The notes under the pieces were generated by a model that saw nothing but the letters and a program-made list of their open reading frames with translations, was not told the origin of the DNA and did no database searches. 64,000 nt of DNA from Bdellovibrio sp. CG22_combo_CG10-13_8_21_14_all_39_27 (lineage in GTDB: Bacteria; Bdellovibrionota; Bacteriovoracia; Bacteriovoracales; Bacteriovoracaceae), in contig PCTW01000010.1 of the NCBI GenBank assembly GCA_002786715.1, positions 55,738 through 119,737 on the forward strand, in the 5' to 3' direction. A program made the position numbers and the translations under genes. Each line of letters begins with the position of its first letter. The stretch's first letter is position 1. Of this stretch, positions 43,844-53,430 are shown in pieces.

Positions 43844-44503
43844 ATGAGTAGCAACACACCTTTTATTCTCGGGATGGCCGGAGGCTCAGGCTCTGGGAAA
43901 TCAACTCTCGCGCAAATTCTGCAAAAGCAGTTTGGCGAGAATAACGTTCAGATTGTTGGGCAAGATCATTATTATCACGATTGGGAAATCTTGAAACATA
44001 AGTGTACTGATGTGAATTTTGATCATCCAGAGGCTCTTGATTTTGGATTATTAGCGGCCCATTTAAAGCAGCTCAAAGCTGGTCGTCAGGTTGAAATTCC
44101 TCTTTATGATTTTTGTACTAATAGACGTTTGAACAATTCGGAACTTCGCACACCGGTTCAATTGGTGATTGTCGATGGCACCATGATTTTTGGAGATCGC
44201 GAAGTCAGTTCACAATTTGATCTCAAAGTTTTTATCGATATACCGGAAGAGGTTCGATTTCAACGTCGTCTCGATCGCGATATTCGAGAAAGAGGCAGAA
44301 CGTTGGAAAGTGTGCGCAAGCAGTTTGATGAGCAAGTTGCCCCGATGCACAATTTATTTGTGGAATCGACCAAAAAGCATGCAGACATGTTGATTCAAAT
44401 GGATAATTTTAGAAAGCAGTGTCTTGAACTTATCGATAGGTTGGATCGTTCACTTTTTTTGTCAAAAAGAAGCGACGCAATAGATACATTTTCCACTCTC
44501 TAA
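43844..44503 (+). CDS. udk: Uridine kinase
   Basis: Phosphorylates uridine (and cytidine) to the monophosphate in pyrimidine salvage. P-loop GGSGSGKST (13-21) is followed by QIVGQDHYYHDW, VNFDHPEALDFGLL (DHPxAxD signature), YDFCTNRR and the phosphotransfer region VIVDGTMIFGD. The lid contains RFQRRLDRDIRERGRTLESV, which is diagnostic. Length 219 is normal. It is followed after 44 bases by putA. It appears to be translated from a leaderless or nearly leaderless message. Confidence 0.94.
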   Translation: MSSNTPFILGMAGGSGSGKSTLAQILQKQFGENNVQIVGQDHYYHDWEILKHKCTDVNFDHPEALDFGLLAAHLKQLKAGRQVEIPLYDFCTNRRLNNSELRTPVQLVIVDGTMIFGDREVSSQFDLKVFIDIPEEVRFQRRLDRDIRERGRTLESVRKQFDEQVAPMHNLFVESTKKHADMLIQMDNFRKQCLELIDRLDRSLFLSKRSDAIDTFSTL

Positions 44504-44547
44504 GGCATACTCTCGCCGGTTAAACATAAGAATTTTATGAGGAATTT

Positions 44548-47500
44548 ATGACGACGAACCCGACTGTTGCAGGTCCTGCTGGCGCGACTTTATTACCCAT
44601 TATCAAAAAGCAAACTCTCTCAATCTCCAATACAGAATTTTCACTTTTTTATTCAGAAGAATTTGAAGCTACTTTGTTCGATGGTGGAATAGCGACAAGT
44701 ATTACTACTGCTGTTGAAAAAATACTTGAGCATGATCTTCCGGCCTATCGCCAACAAATGGTGATTAAGACAGTTCCTTTTTTGGTAGGGTTTTTTCCAA
44801 GTGATCGTGAAATCCGTTTTTACTCGCCACGACTTGGGAGTGAATTATTTTTAGTTGAGAGTTTAGAAAAAAGTGATTTGGCCAACGATGAAGCGGTCAA
44901 ATTTTTCAGAGCACACACTGAAAAAGTGGCTTTACTCGATGCTCGTCAGTTTCCAACAAACTATCAACTCGTCACTAAAATGGGAGATCTTCCTGCAATG
45001 GAAGATCAAAAGTATGTTGAACTCGAAGAGTCGGTACAAGTTCTGGTTGAAAAGCTACTGGTGCACCTCAATAGCTATAAGAGCACTTTGTTTGAAAAAT
45101 TCTCAGACATGGGGCTTGATTTCACAGCACGTTTCGCTCTTCTTCGCATCCATCTGCTCAAGTTCTTAGCGATCTTACCTTCGCTTGATCACGATAAGTC
45201 GGGAGTTGAAGTAAAACGCATTTTGCTGGAAGCTCTTCGCCGACTCTTGAAGGATAGCAAGCGTGCCCGTCTTAAAAATGCCCGCGGACAAAGTGGTCCA
45301 CTGCCACGTCATTTGGTAACACTTATAAAGCTTGGCCACTTTTTGGCCTTTATTTGTCCTGCTTCTTTGTTGGCATCAATTGTTCGCATGAGCGTTCGCA
45401 CCATGGCCCGCCGTTTTATTGCGGGTGAAACGATCGAAGAAGCTGAGAAGTCGTTTAAGGATCTTTTTAGTACCGGTAGAGATGTAACTCTCGATCAATT
45501 GGGAGAGTTGGTAGTTTCGGAAAAAGAAGCTGATCATTATTGTCGCGAAGTCCTCAAACTCATTCGCGGATTTAAGCTTCATGTGAAAAGAGGAGATAAA
45601 AACCAAGCGGGTATTCACCGTGCTCACGTTTCGATTAAAGTCTCCGCTCTATGTTCAGATTTTAAACCTCAGGCCTTTGAAGAAACTTATCTCTTAGTCG
45701 CTCCAAGACTGAGAGAAATCCTACTGGCCGCCAAAGAAGAAGATGTTTTTATCAATATCGATGCCGAACATTATCATTACCGCGACGTGGTTTTCAAAAT
45801 TTATAAGAAAGTCTTGCTCGATACGACTGAACTTAAAGATTATGCAGCAACTGGAATCGTGATTCAGGCCTATCTTCGCGATGGTTCACAACATTTGACC
45901 GAAGTGATTGAGTTGGCAAAAACTCGTGGTCATTTAATGCCTGTGCGCCTAGTAAAAGGCGCTTATTGGGATGCTGAAACTGTTGAAGCCGATGCTCACA
46001 GTTTCGATGCACCTGAATTTCTCAACAAAGAAGAAACAGATCTTCATTTTAGACAGCTCATCGTTAAAATTTTTGAGGCCCATCCCCATTTGCAAATTTG
46101 CTTGGCCTCTCACAATTATGCCGACCATGCTTTTGCCGAAGTTGTTCGCGAAAAGCTCTATCCGCAAATTCCAGCGATTGAGCATCAATGCTTGCACATG
46201 ACTTACGAAGCCTTATCTGTTGGTTTGGCCAAGATGGGATGGGCGACACGAAACTATGTTCCGATTGGTTCATTGTTGGTGGGAATGGCCTATCTCGTTC
46301 GTCGCATTATGGAAAACTCATCTCAGGTTGGAGTTCTCACTATGATGAGAAGCCATAAAAAGAAAGGCCGCATGCCTGCACCGTGGGAAGTCCACAACCA
46401 AAAAATTAAAGAGGGGCGGATCTTTCGCGATCTTTGCCAAGTTTCTTTGTCTTCAGTCTTTTTTAACTGCGCACCAGTTAGACTTTATCTTGATAGTGAG
46501 CTGAATGAAGTTTCTCGCGAACTTGATAAATTCAAATCTCAAATGGGGCTAAAATTTGTAGGGAGAGGTGAGCGTACTGGTGAATGGCACAAGGTTCATT
46601 CAAGCTCGAATCCCGATCTTACTGTTGGTGAAATTCAATTTGCTAATGCTACTGACGTCAATCAAACAGTTGCAAAGCTTGATGAAAGCTATAATAAAGG
46701 CACTTGGTCTCAATCTTTGTGGCAATTGCGGGCCGCTTGCTTGGTTAAGGCTGCTCATATCATGACAGCTCGTCGACTTGAGCTATCTGCTCTCATCGTT
46801 TATGAAGCAGGTAAAAGTATTCCTGAAGCGATTGGTGATGTTGACGAGGCCATTGATTTTCTAAATTATTATGCTCGCGAAGAAGGCAAGTTTCATAGCA
46901 AAGGAAATAATGGGCGCACTCGCGGAGTCACAGGTGTTATTTCTCCTTGGAATTTTCCTCTCGCCATTCCCTGTGGCATGGTGGCTGCTCCCTTAGTCGC
47001 GGGAAATAGTGTTGTCTTGAAATCTGCTGAGCAAACACCTTTAATAGCTGAAGCTCTGGCCGATATTTTTTATGCGGCAGGCATTCCTCAAGATGTTTTT
47101 GTTCATCTTCCTGGTATGGGAGAAACTGTTGGTGCTCAACTCGTTAAACATGAGAGAGTCGCCGGAGTTGTTTTCACAGGTTCAAAAAATGTTGGGATGT
47201 TAATCCAACGTGAATGTCAGTCGAGAACATATCATAATAAGCTTTATAATATTTCTTATCCTGCCCGAGCTATCACTGAAATGGGTGGAAAAAATGCTGT
47301 GATCGTAACTGCCAATGCTGAACTCGATGAAACAGTTTCAGGTATTTTATATTCCGCTTTTGGGCATGCTGGTCAGAAGTGTTCGGCAGCTTCGAGAATT
47401 ATTGCTCACAATTCAGTAAAAGATCGCTTGATTGAACGTTTGCGTGAAGCTTCTATGGACCTCAAAGTTTCAGCGGCCTATAAATTCGATTGTGCTATCA

Positions 47501-48729
47501 ATCCTGTCATTTCGTTGGAAGATCGTGATCGTTTGAGAGAATCAGCAATTTCTGCGAGCAAAGAATGTCAGCAATACGGCGGTCGAGTGGTCGTTGACCG
47601 AACTCAAGAAGATTTGGCCGGTTATTGTGTCGGTCCTGCCATCTTTGAATTGCCTTTTGCTCGCGCCCTTAAGAAAGATTCATGGGCCCAGAGAGAACTT
47701 TTTGGACCTATCGTTCACGTTATAGGTTTCAACACTCTTGATGAAGCTCTAGAGCTTTATAACAGTACAGAGTATGCTCTCACAGGTGGGGTTTTCTCTC
47801 AGTCTCAAGACGATATCGATTATTTGGTCAGTAAAATGGAAAACGGCAATATCTATATCAATCGCGGAATCACTGGTGCCCGAGTTGCAGTAGAACCTTT
47901 TGGCGGCTTTAAAATGTCAGGGACAGGACCTAAGGCCGGTGGAAAGGCCTATGTACCTTCATTTCATCTTCATTCAGCTCAACATCTCGAGGGACTTTCT
48001 GATCAACTTCAAGAGGGGAGCGATTATCGTTTCGATCTTTGTCGTCCTTCTAGGCTTGCACCAGAGATGAGAATTTCAAAAGTTGAACGCATGTCAGTGG
48101 TGGTTCTTCATCATTTTGAATCCTTGTTTCAAGGAATTCATGGAGAGAACAAAAAACTTCTCGGTCTCTTTCATAAATTTGTCAGAGAAGAGTTGCTAAA
48201 TTTTGTCATGAAAGAGCATCCGAACCGGCGCATTCCTGGTCAAATGTCTTATAATGATCTCCTATTATCAGAAGAGCATACCCTCGTTGTTTCGACATTA
48301 GATAAACCTCATTTTGATTCTCTTATGCGAGTATTGGCGGCCTTGGCCATGGGAACTGGTGTTACTGTCGCCGCTCGAAATGAGCATGCTTATCAATGGT
48401 GGTCGCGTGTTCGTCTCTTTGCTAAGCAATCAGGAATTTCAAAAGACAATTTTGATGTTTATTATTCTTCACAAAAGCAACTCGAAGAAATTTTAAAAAA
48501 CCCGATGATCTCGACTATCATTTCCGATACAGCAATTGGCGAGTTAGAGAAGTTATCAAAGATGGCCTATTTACCAAATTCAGAACTTAAACGCATGAAG
48601 CGATTAATCTCTCTATATGACGGAAATGATGTTACTGATCTTCGTTCGTTGTTTTCAACCTATTCATGGGTTCGTGCCCTTGCCATCAATACGATGAGGC
48701 ATGGTGCCCCACTCGATTTGGAGCTTTAA
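44548..48729 (+). CDS. putA: Bifunctional proline dehydrogenase / P5C dehydrogenase (PutA-like)
   Basis: Oxidises proline to glutamate in two steps: FAD-dependent proline dehydrogenase, then NAD-dependent glutamate semialdehyde oxidation. There is no N-terminal ribbon-helix-helix DNA-binding domain. The FAD barrel spans about residues 330-640, with INIDAEHYHY, MPVRLVKGAYWD, CLASHNYADHAFAE and the substrate Arg pair in YLVRRIMENSS. The aldehyde dehydrogenase spans about 690-1140: GVISPWNFPLAIP, VVFTGSKNVG, Glu911 in ITEMGGKNAV, and nucleophile Cys945 in GHAGQKCSAAS. A C-terminal 230 residues resemble the ALDH-like extension of long PutAs. Length 1393. proC follows after one base, probably in the same mRNA. 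GAGGAA precedes the ATG. Confidence 0.95.
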   Translation: MTTNPTVAGPAGATLLPIIKKQTLSISNTEFSLFYSEEFEATLFDGGIATSITTAVEKILEHDLPAYRQQMVIKTVPFLVGFFPSDREIRFYSPRLGSELFLVESLEKSDLANDEAVKFFRAHTEKVALLDARQFPTNYQLVTKMGDLPAMEDQKYVELEESVQVLVEKLLVHLNSYKSTLFEKFSDMGLDFTARFALLRIHLLKFLAILPSLDHDKSGVEVKRILLEALRRLLKDSKRARLKNARGQSGPLPRHLVTLIKLGHFLAFICPASLLASIVRMSVRTMARRFIAGETIEEAEKSFKDLFSTGRDVTLDQLGELVVSEKEADHYCREVLKLIRGFKLHVKRGDKNQAGIHRAHVSIKVSALCSDFKPQAFEETYLLVAPRLREILLAAKEEDVFINIDAEHYHYRDVVFKIYKKVLLDTTELKDYAATGIVIQAYLRDGSQHLTEVIELAKTRGHLMPVRLVKGAYWDAETVEADAHSFDAPEFLNKEETDLHFRQLIVKIFEAHPHLQICLASHNYADHAFAEVVREKLYPQIPAIEHQCLHMTYEALSVGLAKMGWATRNYVPIGSLLVGMAYLVRRIMENSSQVGVLTMMRSHKKKGRMPAPWEVHNQKIKEGRIFRDLCQVSLSSVFFNCAPVRLYLDSELNEVSRELDKFKSQMGLKFVGRGERTGEWHKVHSSSNPDLTVGEIQFANATDVNQTVAKLDESYNKGTWSQSLWQLRAACLVKAAHIMTARRLELSALIVYEAGKSIPEAIGDVDEAIDFLNYYAREEGKFHSKGNNGRTRGVTGVISPWNFPLAIPCGMVAAPLVAGNSVVLKSAEQTPLIAEALADIFYAAGIPQDVFVHLPGMGETVGAQLVKHERVAGVVFTGSKNVGMLIQRECQSRTYHNKLYNISYPARAITEMGGKNAVIVTANAELDETVSGILYSAFGHAGQKCSAASRIIAHNSVKDRLIERLREASMDLKVSAAYKFDCAINPVISLEDRDRLRESAISASKECQQYGGRVVVDRTQEDLAGYCVGPAIFELPFARALKKDSWAQRELFGPIVHVIGFNTLDEALELYNSTEYALTGGVFSQSQDDIDYLVSKMENGNIYINRGITGARVAVEPFGGFKMSGTGPKAGGKAYVPSFHLHSAQHLEGLSDQLQEGSDYRFDLCRPSRLAPEMRISKVERMSVVVLHHFESLFQGIHGENKKLLGLFHKFVREELLNFVMKEHPNRRIPGQMSYNDLLLSEEHTLVVSTLDKPHFDSLMRVLAALAMGTGVTVAARNEHAYQWWSRVRLFAKQSGISKDNFDVYYSSQKQLEEILKNPMISTIISDTAIGELEKLSKMAYLPNSELKRMKRLISLYDGNDVTDLRSLFSTYSWVRALAINTMRHGAPLDLEL

Positions 48730-48730
48730 G

Positions 48731-49528
48731 ATGCGTTTATCAGTTTTTGGATGTGGAAATATGGGGAGCGCTGTTGTTCGCGCAATTAGAGAAAATGAGC
48801 CTGCTCTGGAGATCCTTACATATTCTCCTTCTGGTTCAAGTGCTCAGAAGTTGGCAAAAGCGGTCAAGGGTTTTCAACAAGGGCAAATTAAGTCAATGTT
48901 TCCTTGCGATGTCGCTCTGTTGGCGATGAAGCCACAACAATTAGAAACTTTTATTGATCAAACAGCTGAACTTTTCACACCTCAAACCGTTATTGTTTCT
49001 CTTCTTGCGGGAGTTGATATTGCGACTCTACAAAGCAAGTTAAATTCTGATCAAGTATTGCGTCTCATGCCCAATACTCCAACTTTAGTTGGCAAAGGGA
49101 TCATCACTTATGCAGCTTCTTCAGAAATGAAAAGAGATTCTTTAAGCAAAATTCTCTCTTGGCTTACTTCCTCAGCAAAGATTTTTAAAATGAAAGATGA
49201 AGATCAACTCAATCGGACTATGGGAGTGAGTGCTTCAGGTCCTGGTCTGTTATTTGAATTGGCCCTTCTCTTTTATAAAAAATTAATGGCCGATGGTCTT
49301 ACTGATAAAGATGCTCGTTTAATGGTTGCCGAATTATTTGCAGGTTCAGGCGAGCTCATGCTCGGATCAGTAGAATCTTTTGAAGAACTTCGCAATAACG
49401 TCACAAGTAAGGGGGGAGTTACTGAAGCTTCTCTTCAAGTTCTCTCAAGTAATAATCAATTTGCTTCTCTTATAGATCAAGCGCTGGAAGCCAATTATCG
49501 TCGCTCGCAAGAGTTGTTAGATAAGTAA
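48731..49528 (+). CDS. proC: Pyrroline-5-carboxylate reductase
   Basis: Reduces P5C to proline with NAD(P)H. The N-terminal Rossmann motif is SVFGCGNMGSAVVRAI (GxGxxG, 7-12). VIVSLLAGVDIATL, VLRLMPNTPTLVGKGI and the C-terminal NRTMGVSASGPGLLFEL plus NNVTSKGGVTEASLQVL motifs are diagnostic. Length 265 is typical. The ATG at 48731 lies one base after the putA stop, with GGAG inside the end of putA, so it is co-transcribed with the enzyme that runs proline the opposite way. Confidence 0.95.
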   Translation: MRLSVFGCGNMGSAVVRAIRENEPALEILTYSPSGSSAQKLAKAVKGFQQGQIKSMFPCDVALLAMKPQQLETFIDQTAELFTPQTVIVSLLAGVDIATLQSKLNSDQVLRLMPNTPTLVGKGIITYAASSEMKRDSLSKILSWLTSSAKIFKMKDEDQLNRTMGVSASGPGLLFELALLFYKKLMADGLTDKDARLMVAELFAGSGELMLGSVESFEELRNNVTSKGGVTEASLQVLSSNNQFASLIDQALEANYRRSQELLDK

Positions 49529-49672
49529 TTTTGTGGTTCTTTCTTTAGTTTAGACCTAAGTGCAATTATTGTTGATTGTAATGATCGGAAGAACACTAAT
49601 TTCATTAGTTTCATTGGATATTAGCTCCAATAGCCTTTAAAATGTTCCCAATGACTAATTAGGGAGATTTTT

Positions 49673-50176
49673 ATGAAAGCACTCGTTAAAACTGTTGAAA
49701 GCGTAATTCCAGTAAAGTGGAGAGACACTCTTTACGTTAATCTTTTTGGCTTTGCTAAAATTCCCATGATCGCTTTTATTTCTCCCAAAGTTTTGTCTCT
49801 TACTGAGCAAGAGTGCGAAATCAAAATTCCCTTGCGTTACAGAACAAAAAATCACTTAGGTTCAATGTACTTTGGTGTTCTTTGTGCAGCCGCTGATATT
49901 GCTGGGGGACTTTTAGCGATGAAGCTAATAGATCAATCAGGACACAAGATTTCTCTTGTTTTTAAGGATTTTAAAGCTGAGTTTTTCAAAAGAATAGAAG
50001 GGGATTGTCACCTTAAAAATACTCAAGGTGCTGAAGTTCAAGAATTTATTAAAAAAGTTATTGCCAGTGGCGAGCGTGAAAACATGACCGTCGTGGTTGA
50101 TGCTACTGTGCCAAGTAAGTCAGGTGATGAAGTGGTTGCTCGCTTTGAACTTACTCTCTCATTAAAGAAGCGTTAA
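49673..50176 (+). CDS. DUF4442 hotdog-fold thioesterase-like protein
   Basis: A 167-residue cytosolic hotdog protein of the PaaI/DUF4442 type. Strand CEIKIPLRYRTKNHLGSMYFG followed by the central helix VLCAAADIAGGLLAMKLI is the family core, with Asn-His (KNHLGSMYFG) in the expected active region. The end (VVVDATVPSKSGDEVVARFELTLSLKKR in total) completes the sheet. It may hydrolyse an acyl-CoA, but DUF4442 members are mostly uncharacterised. AGGGAG precedes the ATG. Monocistronic, convergent with the small exported protein at 50195. Confidence 0.82.
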   Translation: MKALVKTVESVIPVKWRDTLYVNLFGFAKIPMIAFISPKVLSLTEQECEIKIPLRYRTKNHLGSMYFGVLCAAADIAGGLLAMKLIDQSGHKISLVFKDFKAEFFKRIEGDCHLKNTQGAEVQEFIKKVIASGERENMTVVVDATVPSKSGDEVVARFELTLSLKKR

Positions 50177-50194
50177 AAGGTTTCAAGTAAAAAA

Positions 50195-50461
50195 TTATTT
50201 CTGACAGTGACCAACTTCGATTACAGAATAAGTATTTTCAGGGGCGTAATTCTCAACCACTGTAAACCGACCTTCTAGACATTTAAGTTCTAAAACTTTG
50301 TTTTGTGCTAGGGTCACTTCTCCATACTCAGAAGTAAGTGCAATGGCGCTATCACCTTCATAAATAATTTCCCCATCCACTTCGAAAGCGATGCTAGCTT
50401 GGGCACGGCCGACGAGAGACATTAAGAAAATCATACTGAGAAGGACTATAGCATTTTTCAC
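50195..50461 (-). CDS. Small exported protein of unknown function
   Basis: An 88-residue exported protein: signal KNAIVLLSMIFLMSLVGRAQA, then a short strand-rich mature domain (IAFEVDGEIIYEGD, EYGEVTLAQNK) with two Cys (LKCLEG, VGHCQK) that could form one disulfide. It is divergent from the LysR regulator 127 bases away, the classical arrangement of a LysR regulator and its target, so regulation by that protein is a reasonable inference. No family recognised. Confidence 0.68.
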   Translation of the reverse strand: MKNAIVLLSMIFLMSLVGRAQASIAFEVDGEIIYEGDSAIALTSEYGEVTLAQNKVLELKCLEGRFTVVENYAPENTYSVIEVGHCQK

Positions 50462-50588
50462 TTGAAACCTCGTTGAAACATTTATGGGTGAGTTTTAGTA
50501 AAAGTTTCATGTTTGTTGAAATGATCTTTATTGATGAAAACTCATAAGCTACACTAATGAGATAGTGAACGTATTATCGAGGACTTAG

Positions 50589-51506
50589 ATGATTTTATCC
50601 AATATAAATCTCAATCTTTTAAGAGTTTTCGATTCTGTCTACCGCGCTCAGAGTATGACGAAAGCAGCGCTCGAACTTCATATGACCCAATCAGGTGTGA
50701 GTCAGAATATTAAAAACCTCGAAGAACTTTTGGACGTGGCCTTGTTTGATCGCATTAAGCAAAAGCCGGTTCCCACAGCAAAGGCCCATCAGCTCTATCA
50801 GGTTTGTGGACCTTATCTTTTGAAACTTGAAGATACACTGGCCGATATTAAAGGTATTGATATCGATTTGCGTGGAAAAATCAGCATTGGCATTCCGATC
50901 GAGTTTGGAAATTCTATCGTACTGCCACTTTTAGCGAAATGGCTTCAGCAACATCCTGAAATAGAAGCAAAATTAACTTATGGATGGGCAAGTGCCATGA
51001 ATGGATTGTTGCTCGATGGAGGACTAGATTTTGCTTTCGTTGATAATTATGCTTTCGATAAGCAGATTGAAATCGAAACAGTTTGGAATGAAACCTTAAT
51101 GCTTTGTGCTTCAACGGATTACATGAAAAAAATTGGACCTTATAAACACGATCGAAAATTTTATGAGAAATGTGAATATCTCGATTATGCCGAATCCGGT
51201 GAGTTGTTAATCAATTGGTTTCATCATCATCTCGGTTCTCAAGTTCCCGAACTCAAAATGAGAGCATCCTTGATGGATGTTCAAGGGTTAGCGAAGTTGA
51301 TTATTAATGGAACTGGGCTTGGTATTTTACCTGAGTTTACCGTCAATCAGTTGATGCAAAATGGTCACGAACTAGTTCAAATCGAAGGTTCTGGAAATGC
51401 TCTACAAAATCCGATTTCGTTGGCCATGACGAAAAATAGAACCCAATCAAAAATGGTCAGAGAGACAATGGAATACTTGAAAACAGAAATTAAAAATTTG
51501 GCCTAA
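50589..51506 (+). CDS. LysR-family transcriptional regulator
   Basis: A 305-residue regulator: N-terminal winged helix-turn-helix (LLRVFDSVYRAQSMTKAALEL, then MTQSGVSQNIKNLEELL and FDRIKQKPVPTAKA) and a type 2 periplasmic-binding-fold effector domain from about residue 95 (GKISIGIPIEFGNSIVLPLL). The effector is unknown. GAGG lies before the ATG. The divergent small exported gene is its most likely target by position. Its stop shares four bases with the stop of the convergent NIF3 gene. Confidence 0.92.
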   Translation: MILSNINLNLLRVFDSVYRAQSMTKAALELHMTQSGVSQNIKNLEELLDVALFDRIKQKPVPTAKAHQLYQVCGPYLLKLEDTLADIKGIDIDLRGKISIGIPIEFGNSIVLPLLAKWLQQHPEIEAKLTYGWASAMNGLLLDGGLDFAFVDNYAFDKQIEIETVWNETLMLCASTDYMKKIGPYKHDRKFYEKCEYLDYAESGELLINWFHHHLGSQVPELKMRASLMDVQGLAKLIINGTGLGILPEFTVNQLMQNGHELVQIEGSGNALQNPISLAMTKNRTQSKMVRETMEYLKTEIKNLA

Positions 51507-52270
51507 GCTGGATTGTCTGAATCGATATAAAAACATTCGACTTGGAATTGATCTTTAATATGCGCCATTAAGTTTTGAATTCCAAATTGTTCAGTAGCGT
51601 GATGACCACCAGCAAACATCGTTATATTTGATTCGGAAGCTTCATTCCAGTCGTGTTCGGACATCTCTCCGGTGATATAAGCGTCGAGTCCTAAGCGAGC
51701 CGCTTGTGCCCATTCACTGTTGGCCCCACCAGTAATGATGCCAATCTTTTTAATCGACTTGTTTTCCCAAGAACGAGAAATGAGAACTTTATGATTGAGA
51801 ATTTTTTCTAATGATTGGGCAACTTGATCTATAGTCTGCTCAGCATTCAATAGACCTTTTACTCCTGTAGGCGAGCCTTTGTAATCTCCAAAAGGGGTGA
51901 GCTCCTCGAGTTTTAACAAATAGGCCAAGCTGGCAGCATTTCCCACCATTGGGTGAGCATCGAGAGGCAAGTGGTAGCCATAAAGATTAATGGAGTTTTG
52001 AATAAGCGGAATTACTCTTTGAGCAAAGGGACCAGTGATCGTTTTTGGCCCATGAAAATTCCAAAAAAGGCCATGATGAACGATGAGTGCATCAGCTTTT
52101 TTCTCCACTGCGCTCGTAACACTTTTACGAGTGGCAGACACGGCAAAGGCTATTTTTTTGATTTCAGATTTGCCTTCGATCTGATGACCATTAGGACCAT
52201 AATCTGAGAACTCACGACAATTAAGAAATTGATCTAAGTATTTTTTTAATTCTCGAGATTCAATGGCCAT
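51503..52270 (-). CDS. NIF3/YbgI-family dinuclear metal-binding protein
   Basis: A 255-residue member of the Nif3-like family, which forms toroidal hexamers with a di-metal site. VHHGLFW (His65, His66), LPLDAHP (Asp104) and GGHHATEQFG (His223, Glu227) supply the metal ligands. GIITGGANSEWAQAA is also typical. The cellular role is uncertain (older annotations as GTP cyclohydrolase type 2 are not firmly supported for all members). It starts five bases after the stop of the TPR protein gene and probably shares its mRNA. Confidence 0.9.
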   Translation of the reverse strand: MAIESRELKKYLDQFLNCREFSDYGPNGHQIEGKSEIKKIAFAVSATRKSVTSAVEKKADALIVHHGLFWNFHGPKTITGPFAQRVIPLIQNSINLYGYHLPLDAHPMVGNAASLAYLLKLEELTPFGDYKGSPTGVKGLLNAEQTIDQVAQSLEKILNHKVLISRSWENKSIKKIGIITGGANSEWAQAARLGLDAYITGEMSEHDWNEASESNITMFAGGHHATEQFGIQNLMAHIKDQFQVECFYIDSDNPA

Positions 52271-52275
52271 GATTG

Positions 52276-53340
52276 CTACTCAAATAAAGGTTCCGAAAAA
52301 TCACTCTTGTCATCCATGTTGCCGATAAAACTCGACTTATGCAAAGCCTTTTTTACTTTAGTAACAAGTTCATTAAGCTCTTCATTATAAGGAGCTAATG
52401 TTAAAGCATGGGAGAACTCTTCAAGGGATTTTATATAATTTTGTCTCTGTAGATAGATGCGACCACAATTGATATAAGGATATTCTCTATTCTGATAATT
52501 CTCGGCACGTTTCGCGAGCTCGAACCATTTAAGGGCTTCGTCTAAGCTTCCGTCCTCAATCAAATAGGAACCTAGATCATTATAGGCAGCTCCATAGGTA
52601 GCATCCTTTTGAATAGCGCGCATACACCATTCTTTTGCTTTTGATCTTTCATCTATGAGAGAAAGAGACCATGCTAAAAGTGTCATGGCTTCAGCGGTAT
52701 CTTGAAGATTGAGTGCTTTTTCAAAACATTCTTGAGCTCGTTCAAAGTCTTTATCGAACATGGCTTGATGTCCGTTATGCAACCATTGAGTATAGAGTTT
52801 ATCTTTTTGCGACTGCATCGAGAGAACTCTTGGCGTATCAGATTGCATCAGTTCTAAAAGTTCATTTCGAGAAAGACTAAATCGAGTAATATCTCCCGTT
52901 TCTGAGATGTTTTTTACAAAATTAGGTCTTGGAAGTTGAACATCAAGATTTGTGTTTGTATCGACGATGATATGGAGGTCAAAGCAGATATCATAAATGA
53001 GATTCACCAATTGGCGAGTTTGTTCAAGAATGGCATCGGGACGCATGTTTAATTTTAAAATGGATTTAAAAATCATAGATGAGCTTTCAATGAGGTCACC
53101 CAATTGCACAAGATTATGCAGTGGGAGTCTCGTTTGTGACCACTCGGAAGGCATAATGGTATCTAGAAAATTATAGAGTCGGGGAGAGTGTTGTTGGCAC
53201 AATTCTCGACATTGAGGAATGCTCCTTATGTCGTCCACAACTGTCGCTGCGTGGAGCAAGCGCAAAAAGTATTGAGAACAATTGGCCAATTCTCCGGCCA
53301 TCAGAGATTTTAAATCCTGTTCATTTTTCATGATAGACAT
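52276..53340 (-). CDS. TPR-repeat protein with N-terminal helical domain
   Basis: A 354-residue cytosolic protein. The first 170 residues are helical and unlike anything I know. From about 185 onward three to four tetratricopeptide repeats can be read: HNGHQAMFDKDFERAQECFEKAL begins one, ALLAWSLSLIDERSKAKEWCMRAI-type the next, then YNDLGSYLIEDGSLDEALKWF and YINCGRIYLQRQNYIKSLEEF. An acidic tail (DDKSDFSEPLFE) closes it. TPRs mediate protein contacts, and the partner is unknown. It is first in a probable two-gene unit with the NIF3-like gene. The ATG at 53331 is an alternative start. Confidence 0.85.
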   Translation of the reverse strand: MSIMKNEQDLKSLMAGELANCSQYFLRLLHAATVVDDIRSIPQCRELCQQHSPRLYNFLDTIMPSEWSQTRLPLHNLVQLGDLIESSSMIFKSILKLNMRPDAILEQTRQLVNLIYDICFDLHIIVDTNTNLDVQLPRPNFVKNISETGDITRFSLSRNELLELMQSDTPRVLSMQSQKDKLYTQWLHNGHQAMFDKDFERAQECFEKALNLQDTAEAMTLLAWSLSLIDERSKAKEWCMRAIQKDATYGAAYNDLGSYLIEDGSLDEALKWFELAKRAENYQNREYPYINCGRIYLQRQNYIKSLEEFSHALTLAPYNEELNELVTKVKKALHKSSFIGNMDDKSDFSEPLFE

Positions 53341-53430
53341 CCTTGTCTTATCTGTTTACACAGTATTATTTTACCTATTGCTCAATCCATTGAGCAATAA
53401 CAGTCTTCTTATCTTTTCTATCTCTGAAAA

